A stretch of DNA of 64,000 bases from Gammaproteobacteria bacterium (lineage in GTDB: Bacteria > Pseudomonadota > Gammaproteobacteria > Nevskiales > Nevskiaceae), in assembly GCA_026398875.1 (NCBI GenBank), contig JAPLSB010000009.1, positions 62,001-126,000 on the forward strand. The letters run 5' to 3'. Position 1 is the stretch's first letter; each line of letters begins with the position of its first letter. The position numbers were made by a program, and so were the translations under genes. Positions 43,474-52,719 of the stretch are shown in pieces. Below the pieces are notes generated by a model that made no database searches, was not told where the DNA came from, and saw only the letters and a program-made list of their open reading frames with translations.

Positions 43474-44721
43474 ATGAAGTCAGCAGGGACGCAGCAGCAC
43501 CTCAAATTGGCCACCATCGGGCTGTTGCTGGCCGGTTCATTGTCAGGCGGAGTCTCCGCCAACGAGGGCTGGTACCTGGGCCTTGAAGGCGGCGTGAACG
43601 ATGTTGGCGGCCAGAAGTTCAGGATTTTCAGCGCTGACCGGCCGCTGTTTCCGGTGGCTGACGGCACCCAGGTCAGCGATGTGAGCTTCGACGAGGGTTA
43701 CGTTGCCGGGCTGGTCGCCGGCTATGCCGCCGGCTTCGGCCTGCAGGTGGAGCTGGAACTGGCGCACCGCGACAACGACTTCGACGAAGTCCTGCTGGAA
43801 GACGGTCAGCCGTCGCAGCGGGTCGGTGGCCGGGAGTTCGCCGACACCGCTTTCGGCAACCTCTGGTACGACTTCTTCCCGTCCTCGCGGTTGCGTCCTT
43901 ACGTCGGCGGCGGTGCCGGCATTGCCCGCGTCGCGGTGCGCGATCCGTCGGTCGACAGCGTCGGGTTCTTCCAGGACGGCTCCAACCTGCGCAGCGATTT
44001 CGATGCCGTGTTCGCTTGGCAGGCCGGCGCCGGTCTGCGCTACGACCTCACGCGCCGCTGGACCGCCTCGCTGGACTATCGCTACCTGCGCGCCAACACC
44101 GGTCGGTTCGATCTGCTGGACAACAACCCGAACAGTTTCGTCAAGGCGCGCTACTGGTCGCAGTCGGCCCTGCTGTCGATCCGCTACCACTTCGGTGCGG
44201 CCCCGTCGGCAGCACCGCAGGCACCGGAAGAACCGGTGGCCGTGGTGCCGGTTGTTGCCGCGCCGATCGAGGAACCGGCAGCCGAGGCGATCCCCGAACC
44301 GCGCTGCGTGGCGCCCGAAAACGGCAATGCCGCCGAACTCGGTGGCTGCAAGCCCGGTGACGTGATCGTGCTTCGCGGCGTCAACTTCGCGTTCGACCAG
44401 GCCACGCTCGAGCCGAATGCGCGCGCGCTGCTCGACGGCGTCGTCGTGGCGCTGAACAAGTATCCGGACATCAAGGTTTCGGTTCAGGGCCATACCGACA
44501 GCCGCGGCGCGGATGCCTACAACCTGAAGCTCTCCGATCGCCGTGCCAAGGCGGTTGGCGATTACCTCGTCAAGGCCGGTGTCGACGCCAGCCGGATCAC
44601 GTCGGCCGGCTTCGGCGAAACCCAGCCGGTCGCCGACAACGCGACCGACGAAGGCCGCGAGCTGAACCGGCGTGTTGCGCTGAAGGTCGTCGAGCGCAGC
44701 GGCACCGCCAGCGCCGAGTAA
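43474..44721 (+). CDS. OmpA-family outer membrane protein
   Basis: A 415-residue protein starting MKSAGTQQHLKLATIGLLLA with a signal peptide cleaved after SGGVSA. Residues 30-240 form an eight-strand beta-barrel (WYLGLEGGVNDVG ... RPYVGGGAGIARVAV ... YWSQSALLSIRYHFG). A Pro/Ala/Glu-rich linker follows, then a C-terminal OmpA peptidoglycan-binding domain with VNFAFDQATLEPNARALLDG, VQGHTDSRGADAYNLKLSDR and RRVALKVVE. The ATG is fixed by CAGGAG 9 bases upstream. It tethers the outer membrane to peptidoglycan. Confidence 0.94.
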   Translation: MKSAGTQQHLKLATIGLLLAGSLSGGVSANEGWYLGLEGGVNDVGGQKFRIFSADRPLFPVADGTQVSDVSFDEGYVAGLVAGYAAGFGLQVELELAHRDNDFDEVLLEDGQPSQRVGGREFADTAFGNLWYDFFPSSRLRPYVGGGAGIARVAVRDPSVDSVGFFQDGSNLRSDFDAVFAWQAGAGLRYDLTRRWTASLDYRYLRANTGRFDLLDNNPNSFVKARYWSQSALLSIRYHFGAAPSAAPQAPEEPVAVVPVVAAPIEEPAAEAIPEPRCVAPENGNAAELGGCKPGDVIVLRGVNFAFDQATLEPNARALLDGVVVALNKYPDIKVSVQGHTDSRGADAYNLKLSDRRAKAVGDYLVKAGVDASRITSAGFGETQPVADNATDEGRELNRRVALKVVERSGTASAE

Positions 44722-44747
44722 TCGGCGCGCTCATCGAGCGCCCTCGA

Positions 44748-44780
44748 GGGGCTGCCGTATCATGACGGCAGCCCCTTTTT
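44748..44780 (+). terminator. Terminator after the OmpA-type gene
   Basis: GGGGCTGCCGT (44748-44758) and ACGGCAGCCCC (44765-44775) around ATCATG, then TTTTT. The stem and loop contain the upstream-most ATG of hrpA (44762). Confidence 0.93.
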
Positions 44781-44791
44781 CGTCTGCTTTC

Positions 44792-47700
44792 GTGACCGCC
44801 ACGCCTGCGCTGCAAGCCCGCTTCGACCTGATCCGCGACCGCCTGCTGCTGCGCGATGCCGCCCGGCTCGGCCGCTCGATCGCCGGCGCGCGGAACAATC
44901 CGAAGTTCGATGTCGCACGCTTCGAAAAGGACGTCGAAGCAGCCTTGCTGGCGGCGGAAAACCGCCTGCGGCTCAGACCGGAAACGATCCACTACCCGGC
45001 CGAGCTGCCGGTCGTCCAGGCCAAGGATGAGCTGCTGAAGGCGATTGCCGAGCACCAGGTCGTCGTCGTCTGCGGCGAGACCGGCTCTGGCAAGACGACG
45101 CAGCTGCCGAAGCTGTGCCTCGAACTCGGCCGCGGCACACGCGGCCTGATTGGCCATACCCAGCCGCGACGGCTCGCGGCCCGCAGCGTCGCCAACCGCA
45201 TCGCATCGGAACTCGACGGCAAGGTCGGCGAACTCGTCGGTTTCGAGACGCGTTTCGATCGCCGGATGTCCGAGCGCAGCCTGATCAAGCTGATGACCGA
45301 CGGCATCCTGCTCGCCGAGCTATCGCGCGACCGCGAGCTGCTGGCCTACGACACGATCATCATCGACGAGGCCCACGAGCGCAGCCTGAACATCGATTTC
45401 CTGCTCGGCTGGCTGAAGCGCCTGCTGCCGCGCCGGCCGGAGCTGAAAGTCATCATCACCTCGGCGACGCTCGACCCGGAAAAGCTGGCGAAGCACTTCG
45501 CCAACAGCCGTGGCGAGCCAGCACCGATCCTGCTCGTCGAAGGCCGCACCTATCCAGTGGAGATGCGCTACCGCGCGCCGGATCAGGACGACGATCTCGA
45601 AGGCCAGGTCGCGAACGGCATCGAATCGCTTTGGCAGTCGGGAAAAGTCGGCGACACGCTTGTTTTTTTACCGGGCGAGCGCGAGATCAACGATCTGGCC
45701 CGCAGCCTGCCTGGCCGCTTTCCGCGTGCCGAAGTGCTGCCGCTGTACTCGCGGCTGCCAGCGGAGAAGCAGGACAAGGTGTTCGCCAGCGGCGGCGCGC
45801 CGCGCATCGTGCTGGCGACCAACGTCGCCGAAACCTCGGTGACCGTGCCCGGCATCCGTTACGTCGTCGATACCGGTACGGCACGCATCAACCGCTTTTC
45901 GCCGCGTCTGGGCGTGCAGCAGCTGCAGATCGAAGCGGTATCGCAGGCCGCCGCCAACCAGCGCGCCGGCCGCTGTGGCCGTGTGGGTCCTGGCGTCTGC
46001 CTGCGGCTCTACGACCAGCAGAACTTCGAGACGCGTCCGGCCTTCACCGATCCGGAAATCCTGCGCTCGAATCTGGCCGGCGTGATCCTGCAGATGGCCA
46101 GCCTGAACCTTGGCGATGTCGAGGATTTCCCGTGGCTTGATGCACCCGAAGGCCGGCACATCGCCGATGGCTACCGGCTGCTGCAAACCCTCGGCGCGCT
46201 CGATGACGACAAGCGCATCACCCCGCTGGGCCGCGAACTGGGCCGCTTGCCGCTCGATCCGCGCATTGCCCGCATTGCTCAGGCCGGGCGTGGCACGGCG
46301 TATCGCGAGCATGTCTGGGTACTGGCCGCTGCGCTGTCGGTGCAGGACCCGCACGACGTACCGCCGGATCAGCAGAACGCTGCGCGCCTCAAACACGCCG
46401 AGTGGCGGCATCCGAAGTCCGATTTCCTGACCCTGCTGAACCTGTGGGGGCGCTACCAGCAGTGGAGTGCCGCCAGCTCCAATCGCCAGCTGCGCAAGCT
46501 GTGCAAGGAGCATTTCGTCAGCTATCTGCGAATGGAGGAATGGGAGTCGGTCCACAAGCAGATCGTCGACATTTTGGCTAAGCAGGACGCCGACAAGCCG
46601 AAGACCGATCAGCCGCTCGACAAGCTCTACACCGACATTCACAAGTGCCTCTTGGCCGGGCTGATCGACCACATCGGCCAGAAGGATCGCGAAAAGCCGG
46701 ACTTCAACGGCCCGCGTGGCCGCCGCTTCAAGGTGTTCCCGGGCTCAACCCTGTCGAAGAAGCCGCCGCCGTGGATGATGAGCGCGCAACTGGCGCAGAC
46801 CAGCCAGCTGTTCGGCCGCATCAATGCCGAAATCCAGCCGGAATGGCTGGCTGATGTCGCGCCGCATCTGGTCAAGCGCGTGCTGCAGGACCCGGTCTGG
46901 CATGCCGAACGCGGCGAAGTCACGGCGATGGAAGTGGTGACGCTGTTCGGCATGCAGGTGCTCAAGCGCGCTCGCCACTACGGCCGCGACGAACCGGCCA
47001 AGGCGCGCGAGATCTTCATTCGCGAAGCACTGGTCAGAGGCGACATGCCGAACAAGCCGGCCTTTCTCGACAAGAACCTCGCGCTGCTCGACGAGGTTCG
47101 CGACAAGGAAGCGCGGCTGCGCCGGCCCGATCTGCTGGCTGACGAAAGCCAGTTCTTCGATTTCTACGACACCTTGCTGCCGGCCGATATCTGCACGACG
47201 GTTGGCCTGAAGAACTGGCTGCGCAAGGAGCCGGCCGCGCAGCGCCAATTGACGATGGCCGAGGCCGATGCGCTGAAGCCCGGCGCCAATGCCGATGTCG
47301 CCAGCCTGTTCCCGGACCATCTCGATCTGGCCGGTAGCCGCATCGAGTTGAGCTACTCGCACGATCCGGGTGCCGATGCCGATGGCGTGACCTTCGAGAT
47401 CCCGATCGCCCATCTGTTCACGCTGCCGGCAGCGCGTTTCGACTGGCTGGTGCCGGGCCTGCTGCCGGCCAAGATCGAGGCACTGATCCGCAGCCTGCCG
47501 ATGCAGCTGCGCCGCCTGTGCACGCCGGCTGCCGAGTACGCCAACGCGATCGCCAATGCCGCGAATCCGAATTCCGGCGAACTGCTCGACGCGATCTGCA
47601 TGAAGTTCCGCGACATGAACGGCGTGCAGCTGAAACCGGACGACTTCGCGCCAGCCAAGCTGGAAGCGCATTTGAAGCCGCGGCTGGTGCTGGTCGGCGC

Positions 47701-48610
47701 CGACGGCAAGGCGCTCGGCGAAGCCGAATCGCTGCTCGCGCTGCAGCAGCGCTTCGGCGGCGCGGCGCGTACGGAAATCACCAAGCGCGCCGAAACCAGC
47801 GCCGAAGCCAAGCGCTGGACTCGCGATGTCGTGCTCGACTGGGATTTCGGCGCGATGCCGGCGTTCATCGAAGTGAGTGGCGCCCGCGCCTATCCGGCGC
47901 TGGTCAGCGCCAACGAGCGGATCGGTCTGAAGTTGTTCGAATCAGCCGAAGCGGCCGCCGAAGCGCATGCCGTCGGCACCCAGGCGCTGCTGCTGGCGCG
48001 CGTCGCCGATCGCTTGAAGGACTTGGCGAAGACGGCGCGCGCCCGGCTGGGCATTTCGCTGGCGCAGACCGGCCTGTCCGCCGAACAGCTGGCCTTGCAG
48101 GTTGCCGAGCGTGCCGCCCGCAGCTACTGGAATCCGGCCGCGATCCGCGACGAAGCGGCGTTTCACGCAGCCCTGTCCAAGCGCGGCGAGTTCGGCCGAG
48201 AAGCAGTCAAGCGGCTGGAGGAGGTCTGTGGCTGGCTGATCACCGGCATGGAGCTGCGCAAGAAGCTCGATGCGATCGCCAAGCCCTGGCCAGACGCCAA
48301 CACCGATCTGCGCAATCAGCTGCAGACGATGTTTGCGCCCGGCTTCATCGACCAGATTCCGGACGACGTCTGGCCACGCATCGGCATCTACCTGAAGGCG
48401 GCGACCGTGCGCGCCGACCGCCTGCCGCACAAGCCGCAGCGCGATCTGGAGATGCTCAAGCAGATTCGCGCCGTGGCCCAGCATCTGAAGGGGCCGTTCC
48501 ATCCGGCCCGCTGGCTGATCGAGGAGTGGCGCATCGCGCTGTTCGCGCAGGAACTGAAGGCCACGGGTTCGCCAAGCGCGCAGAAGATTCAGGCGGCGCT
48601 GGCCGCCTGA
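44792..48610 (+). CDS. hrpA: ATP-dependent RNA helicase HrpA
   Basis: A DEAH/RHA-type helicase of about 1272 residues, close to E. coli HrpA (1300). Motifs: GETGSGKTTQ (Walker A), TQPRRLAARS, DEAHERSLN (DEAH box), SATLD, then ATNVAETSVTVPGIRYVVDT and QRAGRCGR, followed by the OB-fold domain and the long HrpA C-terminus. It acts in mRNA processing and ribosome rescue. The frame opens at an ATG at 44762, but that lies in the loop of the preceding terminator, so the GTG at 44792 is the better start. Convergent with the next gene, with 8 bases between. Confidence 0.93.
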   Translation: MTATPALQARFDLIRDRLLLRDAARLGRSIAGARNNPKFDVARFEKDVEAALLAAENRLRLRPETIHYPAELPVVQAKDELLKAIAEHQVVVVCGETGSGKTTQLPKLCLELGRGTRGLIGHTQPRRLAARSVANRIASELDGKVGELVGFETRFDRRMSERSLIKLMTDGILLAELSRDRELLAYDTIIIDEAHERSLNIDFLLGWLKRLLPRRPELKVIITSATLDPEKLAKHFANSRGEPAPILLVEGRTYPVEMRYRAPDQDDDLEGQVANGIESLWQSGKVGDTLVFLPGEREINDLARSLPGRFPRAEVLPLYSRLPAEKQDKVFASGGAPRIVLATNVAETSVTVPGIRYVVDTGTARINRFSPRLGVQQLQIEAVSQAAANQRAGRCGRVGPGVCLRLYDQQNFETRPAFTDPEILRSNLAGVILQMASLNLGDVEDFPWLDAPEGRHIADGYRLLQTLGALDDDKRITPLGRELGRLPLDPRIARIAQAGRGTAYREHVWVLAAALSVQDPHDVPPDQQNAARLKHAEWRHPKSDFLTLLNLWGRYQQWSAASSNRQLRKLCKEHFVSYLRMEEWESVHKQIVDILAKQDADKPKTDQPLDKLYTDIHKCLLAGLIDHIGQKDREKPDFNGPRGRRFKVFPGSTLSKKPPPWMMSAQLAQTSQLFGRINAEIQPEWLADVAPHLVKRVLQDPVWHAERGEVTAMEVVTLFGMQVLKRARHYGRDEPAKAREIFIREALVRGDMPNKPAFLDKNLALLDEVRDKEARLRRPDLLADESQFFDFYDTLLPADICTTVGLKNWLRKEPAAQRQLTMAEADALKPGANADVASLFPDHLDLAGSRIELSYSHDPGADADGVTFEIPIAHLFTLPAARFDWLVPGLLPAKIEALIRSLPMQLRRLCTPAAEYANAIANAANPNSGELLDAICMKFRDMNGVQLKPDDFAPAKLEAHLKPRLVLVGADGKALGEAESLLALQQRFGGAARTEITKRAETSAEAKRWTRDVVLDWDFGAMPAFIEVSGARAYPALVSANERIGLKLFESAEAAAEAHAVGTQALLLARVADRLKDLAKTARARLGISLAQTGLSAEQLALQVAERAARSYWNPAAIRDEAAFHAALSKRGEFGREAVKRLEEVCGWLITGMELRKKLDAIAKPWPDANTDLRNQLQTMFAPGFIDQIPDDVWPRIGIYLKAATVRADRLPHKPQRDLEMLKQIRAVAQHLKGPFHPARWLIEEWRIALFAQELKATGSPSAQKIQAALAA

Positions 48611-48618
48611 GCAGGGGT

Positions 48619-50178
48619 TCAGCGCGAATGTCGGTCGGACGCCGTGGCGTCATCACCGCTGGCGGCCGCCTGCTGCGTCGTCGGCGGCGGCAGTAGCTGG
48701 TCGAGCCGCTCGGCGTCGTCGAAGTGCGCACTGCCGGCCACCGATACCGGCACGCGCCCGAGCACGTGCAATGCACCGGCGGCGGTCAGTCGGTTGGCGG
48801 CCAGTTGCGCCTGCTGCTCGTCGCGAACGCCGCGGATCACGCCGCTGCTGTCGTACAGGCTGCGGGTTTTGCCATCGGGCGTGGCCAGCGTGAATACGTC
48901 CTCGTAGCGGCGCAGTTCGTAGGCCGCGCTGCCGGCGCTTGCTGCGGCGGTCGCCAGCGGCACGACGCGCAGCAGATCGTGGCTGCCGGCGGCGATGCGC
49001 AGCGCCACTGGTCCTGCGATCGGCTCGGCCTGCGGGAACAGCGCCGGGTTGTCGGTCGGCTTGCCGGCTGCGGTACGCGCTAGCAGGGGCTGGGCGGCGA
49101 ACCACAGATGGTCGCGACCGCTGGCGTTGACGCTTTCGTAGACCAGCGGCCGAGCCTCGGCATCGAGCGTGACGCGCCAGATCAGGTTGTCGAGCGCGCC
49201 GCTGTTGCCGTCGCGGCCGGCGAACCAGATGAAGTAGTTGATCTGGGTCAGCGGCTGGCCCGCATGGCGAGTGAAGGTGATCTGGTAATGCAAGCGCGGC
49301 TGGGCCGGATCGACAGTGAACGCCTGGTCCTTGCCGACCACCGGTACCCCGGGCTGATCGCGCGGCCCGGCCGTTTCGATCCACAGCGCCGGCGCCTGCG
49401 CTTCGGCGAACGCGCGCCACTGCGAATCGATCAGCGCCGGCACGCCGAGTTCATCCGGGATCGCCTTGCCATAGCCCTTGGCGATCAGGCTCAAGTCCTC
49501 GACCGGCTTCACTGACCACAGTTTCAGCGCGCCATCGCGGCCGGCATCGGCCAGCGGCCGGCTGAAGCGGGCACGGATCTCGGCTTCGTGGGCAGCCAGT
49601 ACCTTCTGCTGGGCCTTCTGCTGGGCATCGCGCAATGTCGCTTTCGCCTGGTATTCGCTGCCCGGCGTGACCTGCTTGCGCAGGAACGCGAGATTGGCGT
49701 CCTCGAACAGTTCGAGATTGGCCAGGCCGCCACCGCAGGTCAGCAGGTCGTAGCGCCAGGCGCCGATTTCCTGTTCGGACATGCCGAGATTGCGGTATTC
49801 GAACTCGCGCGCTTCCTGGTCGAATTCGCGCATCCGGCGTGTCCAGCCGGCGACGGCGTTCAGATCGCTGACGTCGTCCTTGAACGACGCCACGTAGCGA
49901 TCGGTACGGAAGTAAGGGAAGCCCGGCACCCGGTAGTAACTGCCATCGCGGACACCAGCGGTGTCTACGCGAGCGTCCATCTCCGCGTACTTCGCGCGGC
50001 AGTCCTTGTAGCCCTTGAGCATGCCGACGAACATCGATGGGTCCAGCGGCACCGGCAGCGTCGGCACCTGCGCAGCGCGGGGTGGCGCCGCATGCGCGGT
50101 ACTCAGGGCGGCAACGGCCAGCAAGGCGGCGATCATCTTGCGGGCGGGCGATCGATGCTGCGGACGCGGATCAGGCAT
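48619..50178 (-). CDS. Exported protein of unknown function
   Basis: A 519-residue protein with a signal peptide (MIAALLAVAALSTAHAAPPR); the start at 50178 precedes a basic N-region, while the ATG at 50136 is also possible. Features seen: a conserved-looking segment LKGYKDCRAKYAEMDARVDT, SYYRVPGFPYFRTDRYVASF and FTRHAGQPLTQINYFIWFAG. The C-terminal tail is Ala/Ser/Asp-rich. I recognise no domain. It is monocistronic by position, between hrpA (convergent) and ccdAB (divergent). Confidence 0.78.
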   Translation of the reverse strand: MPDPRPQHRSPARKMIAALLAVAALSTAHAAPPRAAQVPTLPVPLDPSMFVGMLKGYKDCRAKYAEMDARVDTAGVRDGSYYRVPGFPYFRTDRYVASFKDDVSDLNAVAGWTRRMREFDQEAREFEYRNLGMSEQEIGAWRYDLLTCGGGLANLELFEDANLAFLRKQVTPGSEYQAKATLRDAQQKAQQKVLAAHEAEIRARFSRPLADAGRDGALKLWSVKPVEDLSLIAKGYGKAIPDELGVPALIDSQWRAFAEAQAPALWIETAGPRDQPGVPVVGKDQAFTVDPAQPRLHYQITFTRHAGQPLTQINYFIWFAGRDGNSGALDNLIWRVTLDAEARPLVYESVNASGRDHLWFAAQPLLARTAAGKPTDNPALFPQAEPIAGPVALRIAAGSHDLLRVVPLATAAASAGSAAYELRRYEDVFTLATPDGKTRSLYDSSGVIRGVRDEQQAQLAANRLTAAGALHVLGRVPVSVAGSAHFDDAERLDQLLPPPTTQQAAASGDDATASDRHSR

Positions 50179-50341
50179 GGCGGGGCTCGGCTCGACGGCA
50201 GCATGGCGAAAGGGCGCGCCATTGATGACGTGGCGCCCGGTCGTCGGCAAGCGAGGGCGACCCCGGGCGCGACCGGCCGCAGGGGACATTCAGCCGGTGC
50301 GCAGATAGAATGCGCATGTCAGCCGAACTGGACACTCTGCG

Positions 50342-50590
50342 ATGCCCGCCAAGACTCAAGCCGCCAAGCCGGAACGTCGCGCCGTGAACCTGTCGATCAG
50401 CGGCAAGCTGATCGACGAAGCGCGCTTGCTGAAGCTGAACCTGTCGCGGGTGCTGGAAGAAGCGCTGGAAGCGAAGCTGCGCGAGCAGCGGGCGCTGCAA
50501 TGGCAGGAAGAGAACCGCGAAGCGATCGCATTCCATAACGAGCGGATCGCGCGCGAAGGCATGTGGAACAAGGATCTGCTTTCGTTCTGA
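50342..50590 (+). CDS. ccdA: CcdA-family antitoxin
   Basis: An 82-residue protein. The N-terminal ribbon-helix-helix (AVNLSISGKLIDEARLLKLN) binds DNA; the C-terminal part (NREAIAFHNERIAREGMWNK) is the unfolded toxin-neutralising tail, ending DLLSF as in CcdA proteins. It is followed 5 bases later by ccdB. A TAGAAT element at 50306-50311 could be the -10. Confidence 0.92.
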   Translation: MPAKTQAAKPERRAVNLSISGKLIDEARLLKLNLSRVLEEALEAKLREQRALQWQEENREAIAFHNERIAREGMWNKDLLSF

Positions 50591-50595
50591 TCGAC

Positions 50596-50907
50596 ATGGC
50601 GCGCTTCCAGGTCTTCCGCAACCCGCGTCCCAGTCGAACGGATATTCCGTTCCTGCTGGACGTTCAGTCCGATCTTGTCGATACCAACTCCCGCGTCGTC
50701 GTTCCGCTGATCCGCAAGGAGCGTTACGGCAAGACCTATACCCGGCTGAATCCGGAATTCACCATACAGGGGCAAGCGCTCATCGCTTCGACCGCCGACC
50801 TTGCCGCCCTGGCAACCCGCGATCTGGGCGGGCCGGTGGATGACCTGTCCGACCGTCACGCCGACATCATGTCGGCCCTCGATTTTCTGCTCACTGGCGA
50901 CCGATGA
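50596..50907 (+). CDS. ccdB: CcdB-family toxin
   Basis: A 103-residue protein starting MARFQVFRNPRPSRTDIPFL. The CcdB fold is clear: FLLDVQSDLVDTNSRVVVPL, LNPEFTIQGQALI and a C-terminal helix. F-plasmid CcdB poisons gyrase with its terminal Trp-Gly-Ile; here the end reads [12 protein letters not shown], without these residues, so gyrase poisoning may be lost or altered. The start at 50596 is chosen by homology. The last four bases overlap the pyrF start (ATGA, 50904-50907). Confidence 0.92.
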   Translation: MARFQVFRNPRPSRTDIPFLLDVQSDLVDTNSRVVVPLIRKERYGKTYTRLNPEFTIQGQALIASTADLAALATRDLGGPVDDLSDRHADIMSALDFLLTGDR

Positions 50908-51623
50908 AGCTGATTGAACCCCGCGACCGCCTGATCGTCGCCCTCGACGTGCCCGAAGCCGACGACGCCCGCGCGCTTGTCGAGCGCATCGACGATGGCG
51001 CCATCTTCTACAAGATCGGCATGGAGCTGTGCATGGCGCCGGGCTTCTTCGAACTGCTCGGCTGGCTGCGCGCGCAAGACAAGAAGGTGTTCGTCGACCT
51101 GAAGTTCTTCGACATTCCGGAAACCGTGGCGCGCGCCGTGTCGCGGCTCAGTGAGCAGGGCGCGCAGTTCTGCACCATCCACGGCAACCAGTCGATCATG
51201 CAGGCGGCGGCCAAGGCCAAGTCCAACGGCATGAAGGTGCTGGCCGTCACCGCGCTGACCAGCCTTGATCGTGGCGACCTCGATGATCTGGGCTTTGCCT
51301 GCGATGTCGAGGCGCTGGTGCTGTCGCGTGCCCGCCGGGCGCTGGCGGCGGGCTGCGACGGCGTGGTGTCGTCCGGCCTCGAAGTCGCCAAGCTGCGGCT
51401 GGAAGCGCCGCAGGAACTGATTTGTGTCACGCCGGGCATCCGCCCGGTGGACAACGATGTCGCTGCCGGCGTGGGCGACCAGAAGCGGGTGATGACGCCG
51501 ACATTGGCCTTGCAGGCCGGTGCCGATTACCTCGTCGTCGGCCGTCCGATCCGAGATGCACAAGACCCCCGCGCCGCGGCGCTGGCCATCCAAACCGAAA
51601 TCGCAGGCGCGCTCGCACCATGA
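50904..51623 (+). CDS. pyrF: Orotidine 5'-phosphate decarboxylase
   Basis: A 239-residue OMP decarboxylase of the last step of UMP synthesis. The catalytic block is [15 protein letters not shown] (Lys and Asp charge network), with [10 protein letters not shown] and [12 protein letters not shown] at the N-terminus and VTPGIRP at the phosphate-binding end. It overlaps ccdB upstream and hemE downstream (ATGA, 51620-51623), so three unrelated genes are read as one coupled unit. Confidence 0.95.
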   Translation: MKLIEPRDRLIVALDVPEADDARALVERIDDGAIFYKIGMELCMAPGFFELLGWLRAQDKKVFVDLKFFDIPETVARAVSRLSEQGAQFCTIHGNQSIMQAAAKAKSNGMKVLAVTALTSLDRGDLDDLGFACDVEALVLSRARRALAAGCDGVVSSGLEVAKLRLEAPQELICVTPGIRPVDNDVAAGVGDQKRVMTPTLALQAGADYLVVGRPIRDAQDPRAAALAIQTEIAGALAP

Positions 51624-52714
51624 CCTCCATCAAACCCGAAGTTCTGCAGAACGATCGCTTCCTGCGGGCCCTGAAGCGCCAGCCGGTTGACCGCACGCCG
51701 GTCTGGCTGATGCGCCAGGCCGGCCGTTATCTGGCCGAGTACCGCGCCACCCGCGCCCGCGCCGGCAACTTCATGAACCTGTGCAAGTCGCCGGACATGG
51801 CCTGCGAAGTGACCTTGCAGCCGATCGACCGCTACGGCTTCGATGCCGCGATCCTGTTCTCCGACATCCTCACCGTGCCGGACGCGATGGGCCTCGGCCT
51901 GCACTTCACCGAAGGCGAAGGCCCGGCGTTCGAAAAGACCGTGCGCACTGCCGCTGATGTCGCAGCCCTGCCGATTCCGGATCCGGAAACCGAGCTGCGC
52001 TATGTCATCGACGGCGTCCGCGCCTGCAAGAAAGGCCTGGCCGGCCGCGTGCCGCTGATCGGCTTTGCAGGCAGCCCGTGGACCTTGGCGACCTACATGA
52101 TCGAAGGCAGCGGCTCGAAGGACTTCCGTCATGCCAAGGCGATGCGCTACGGCGCGCCGCATGTGCTGAAGGCGCTGCTCGACAAGCTGACCGAATCGGT
52201 TGCGCTGTATCTGGCTGCGCAGGCCGATGCCGGTGCCAATGCGCTGATGATCTTCGACACCTGGGGCGGCGTGCTCGACCGCGAGGGTTACAAGTTCTTC
52301 TCGCTGGCGTCGATGGCCAAGCTCGTCGATCGCCTGAAGGTACTGGCGCCCGGCGTGCCGGTGATCCTGTTCTCCAAAGGTTGTGGCCAGTTCCTGCTGG
52401 AAATGTCGGCGACCGGTTGCGCTGGTCTGGGTGTCGACTGGACCACCAACATCGGCGATGCCCGCCACATGGTCAGCGGCAGCGTCGCGCTGCAGGGCAA
52501 CTTCGATCCGGCCGCGCTGTTTGCGCCACCGGAAACGATCCGCGAACTGGTCGGCAAGATCCTTGACGACTACGGCCCGCACAACGGCCACATCTTCAAT
52601 CTCGGTCACGGCATCGTCCCCGGCACGCCGCCGGAGAACGTCGCCGCCCTGGTCGAAGCGGTGCGCGAGCTGAGCCCGCAGTACCACGAGACGGCCGAAG
52701 CCGAGGCGCCCTGA
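51620..52714 (+). CDS. hemE: Uroporphyrinogen decarboxylase
   Basis: A 364-residue enzyme of haem synthesis converting uroporphyrinogen III to coproporphyrinogen III. Signatures: [20 protein letters not shown] (N-terminal, with the catalytic Arg pair), [16 protein letters not shown] (catalytic Asp) and [20 protein letters not shown]. Family-normal length. The start overlaps the pyrF stop; the longer upstream frame is inside pyrF. Confidence 0.97.
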   Translation: MTSIKPEVLQNDRFLRALKRQPVDRTPVWLMRQAGRYLAEYRATRARAGNFMNLCKSPDMACEVTLQPIDRYGFDAAILFSDILTVPDAMGLGLHFTEGEGPAFEKTVRTAADVAALPIPDPETELRYVIDGVRACKKGLAGRVPLIGFAGSPWTLATYMIEGSGSKDFRHAKAMRYGAPHVLKALLDKLTESVALYLAAQADAGANALMIFDTWGGVLDREGYKFFSLASMAKLVDRLKVLAPGVPVILFSKGCGQFLLEMSATGCAGLGVDWTTNIGDARHMVSGSVALQGNFDPAALFAPPETIRELVGKILDDYGPHNGHIFNLGHGIVPGTPPENVAALVEAVRELSPQYHETAEAEAP

Positions 52715-52719
52715 AACTG

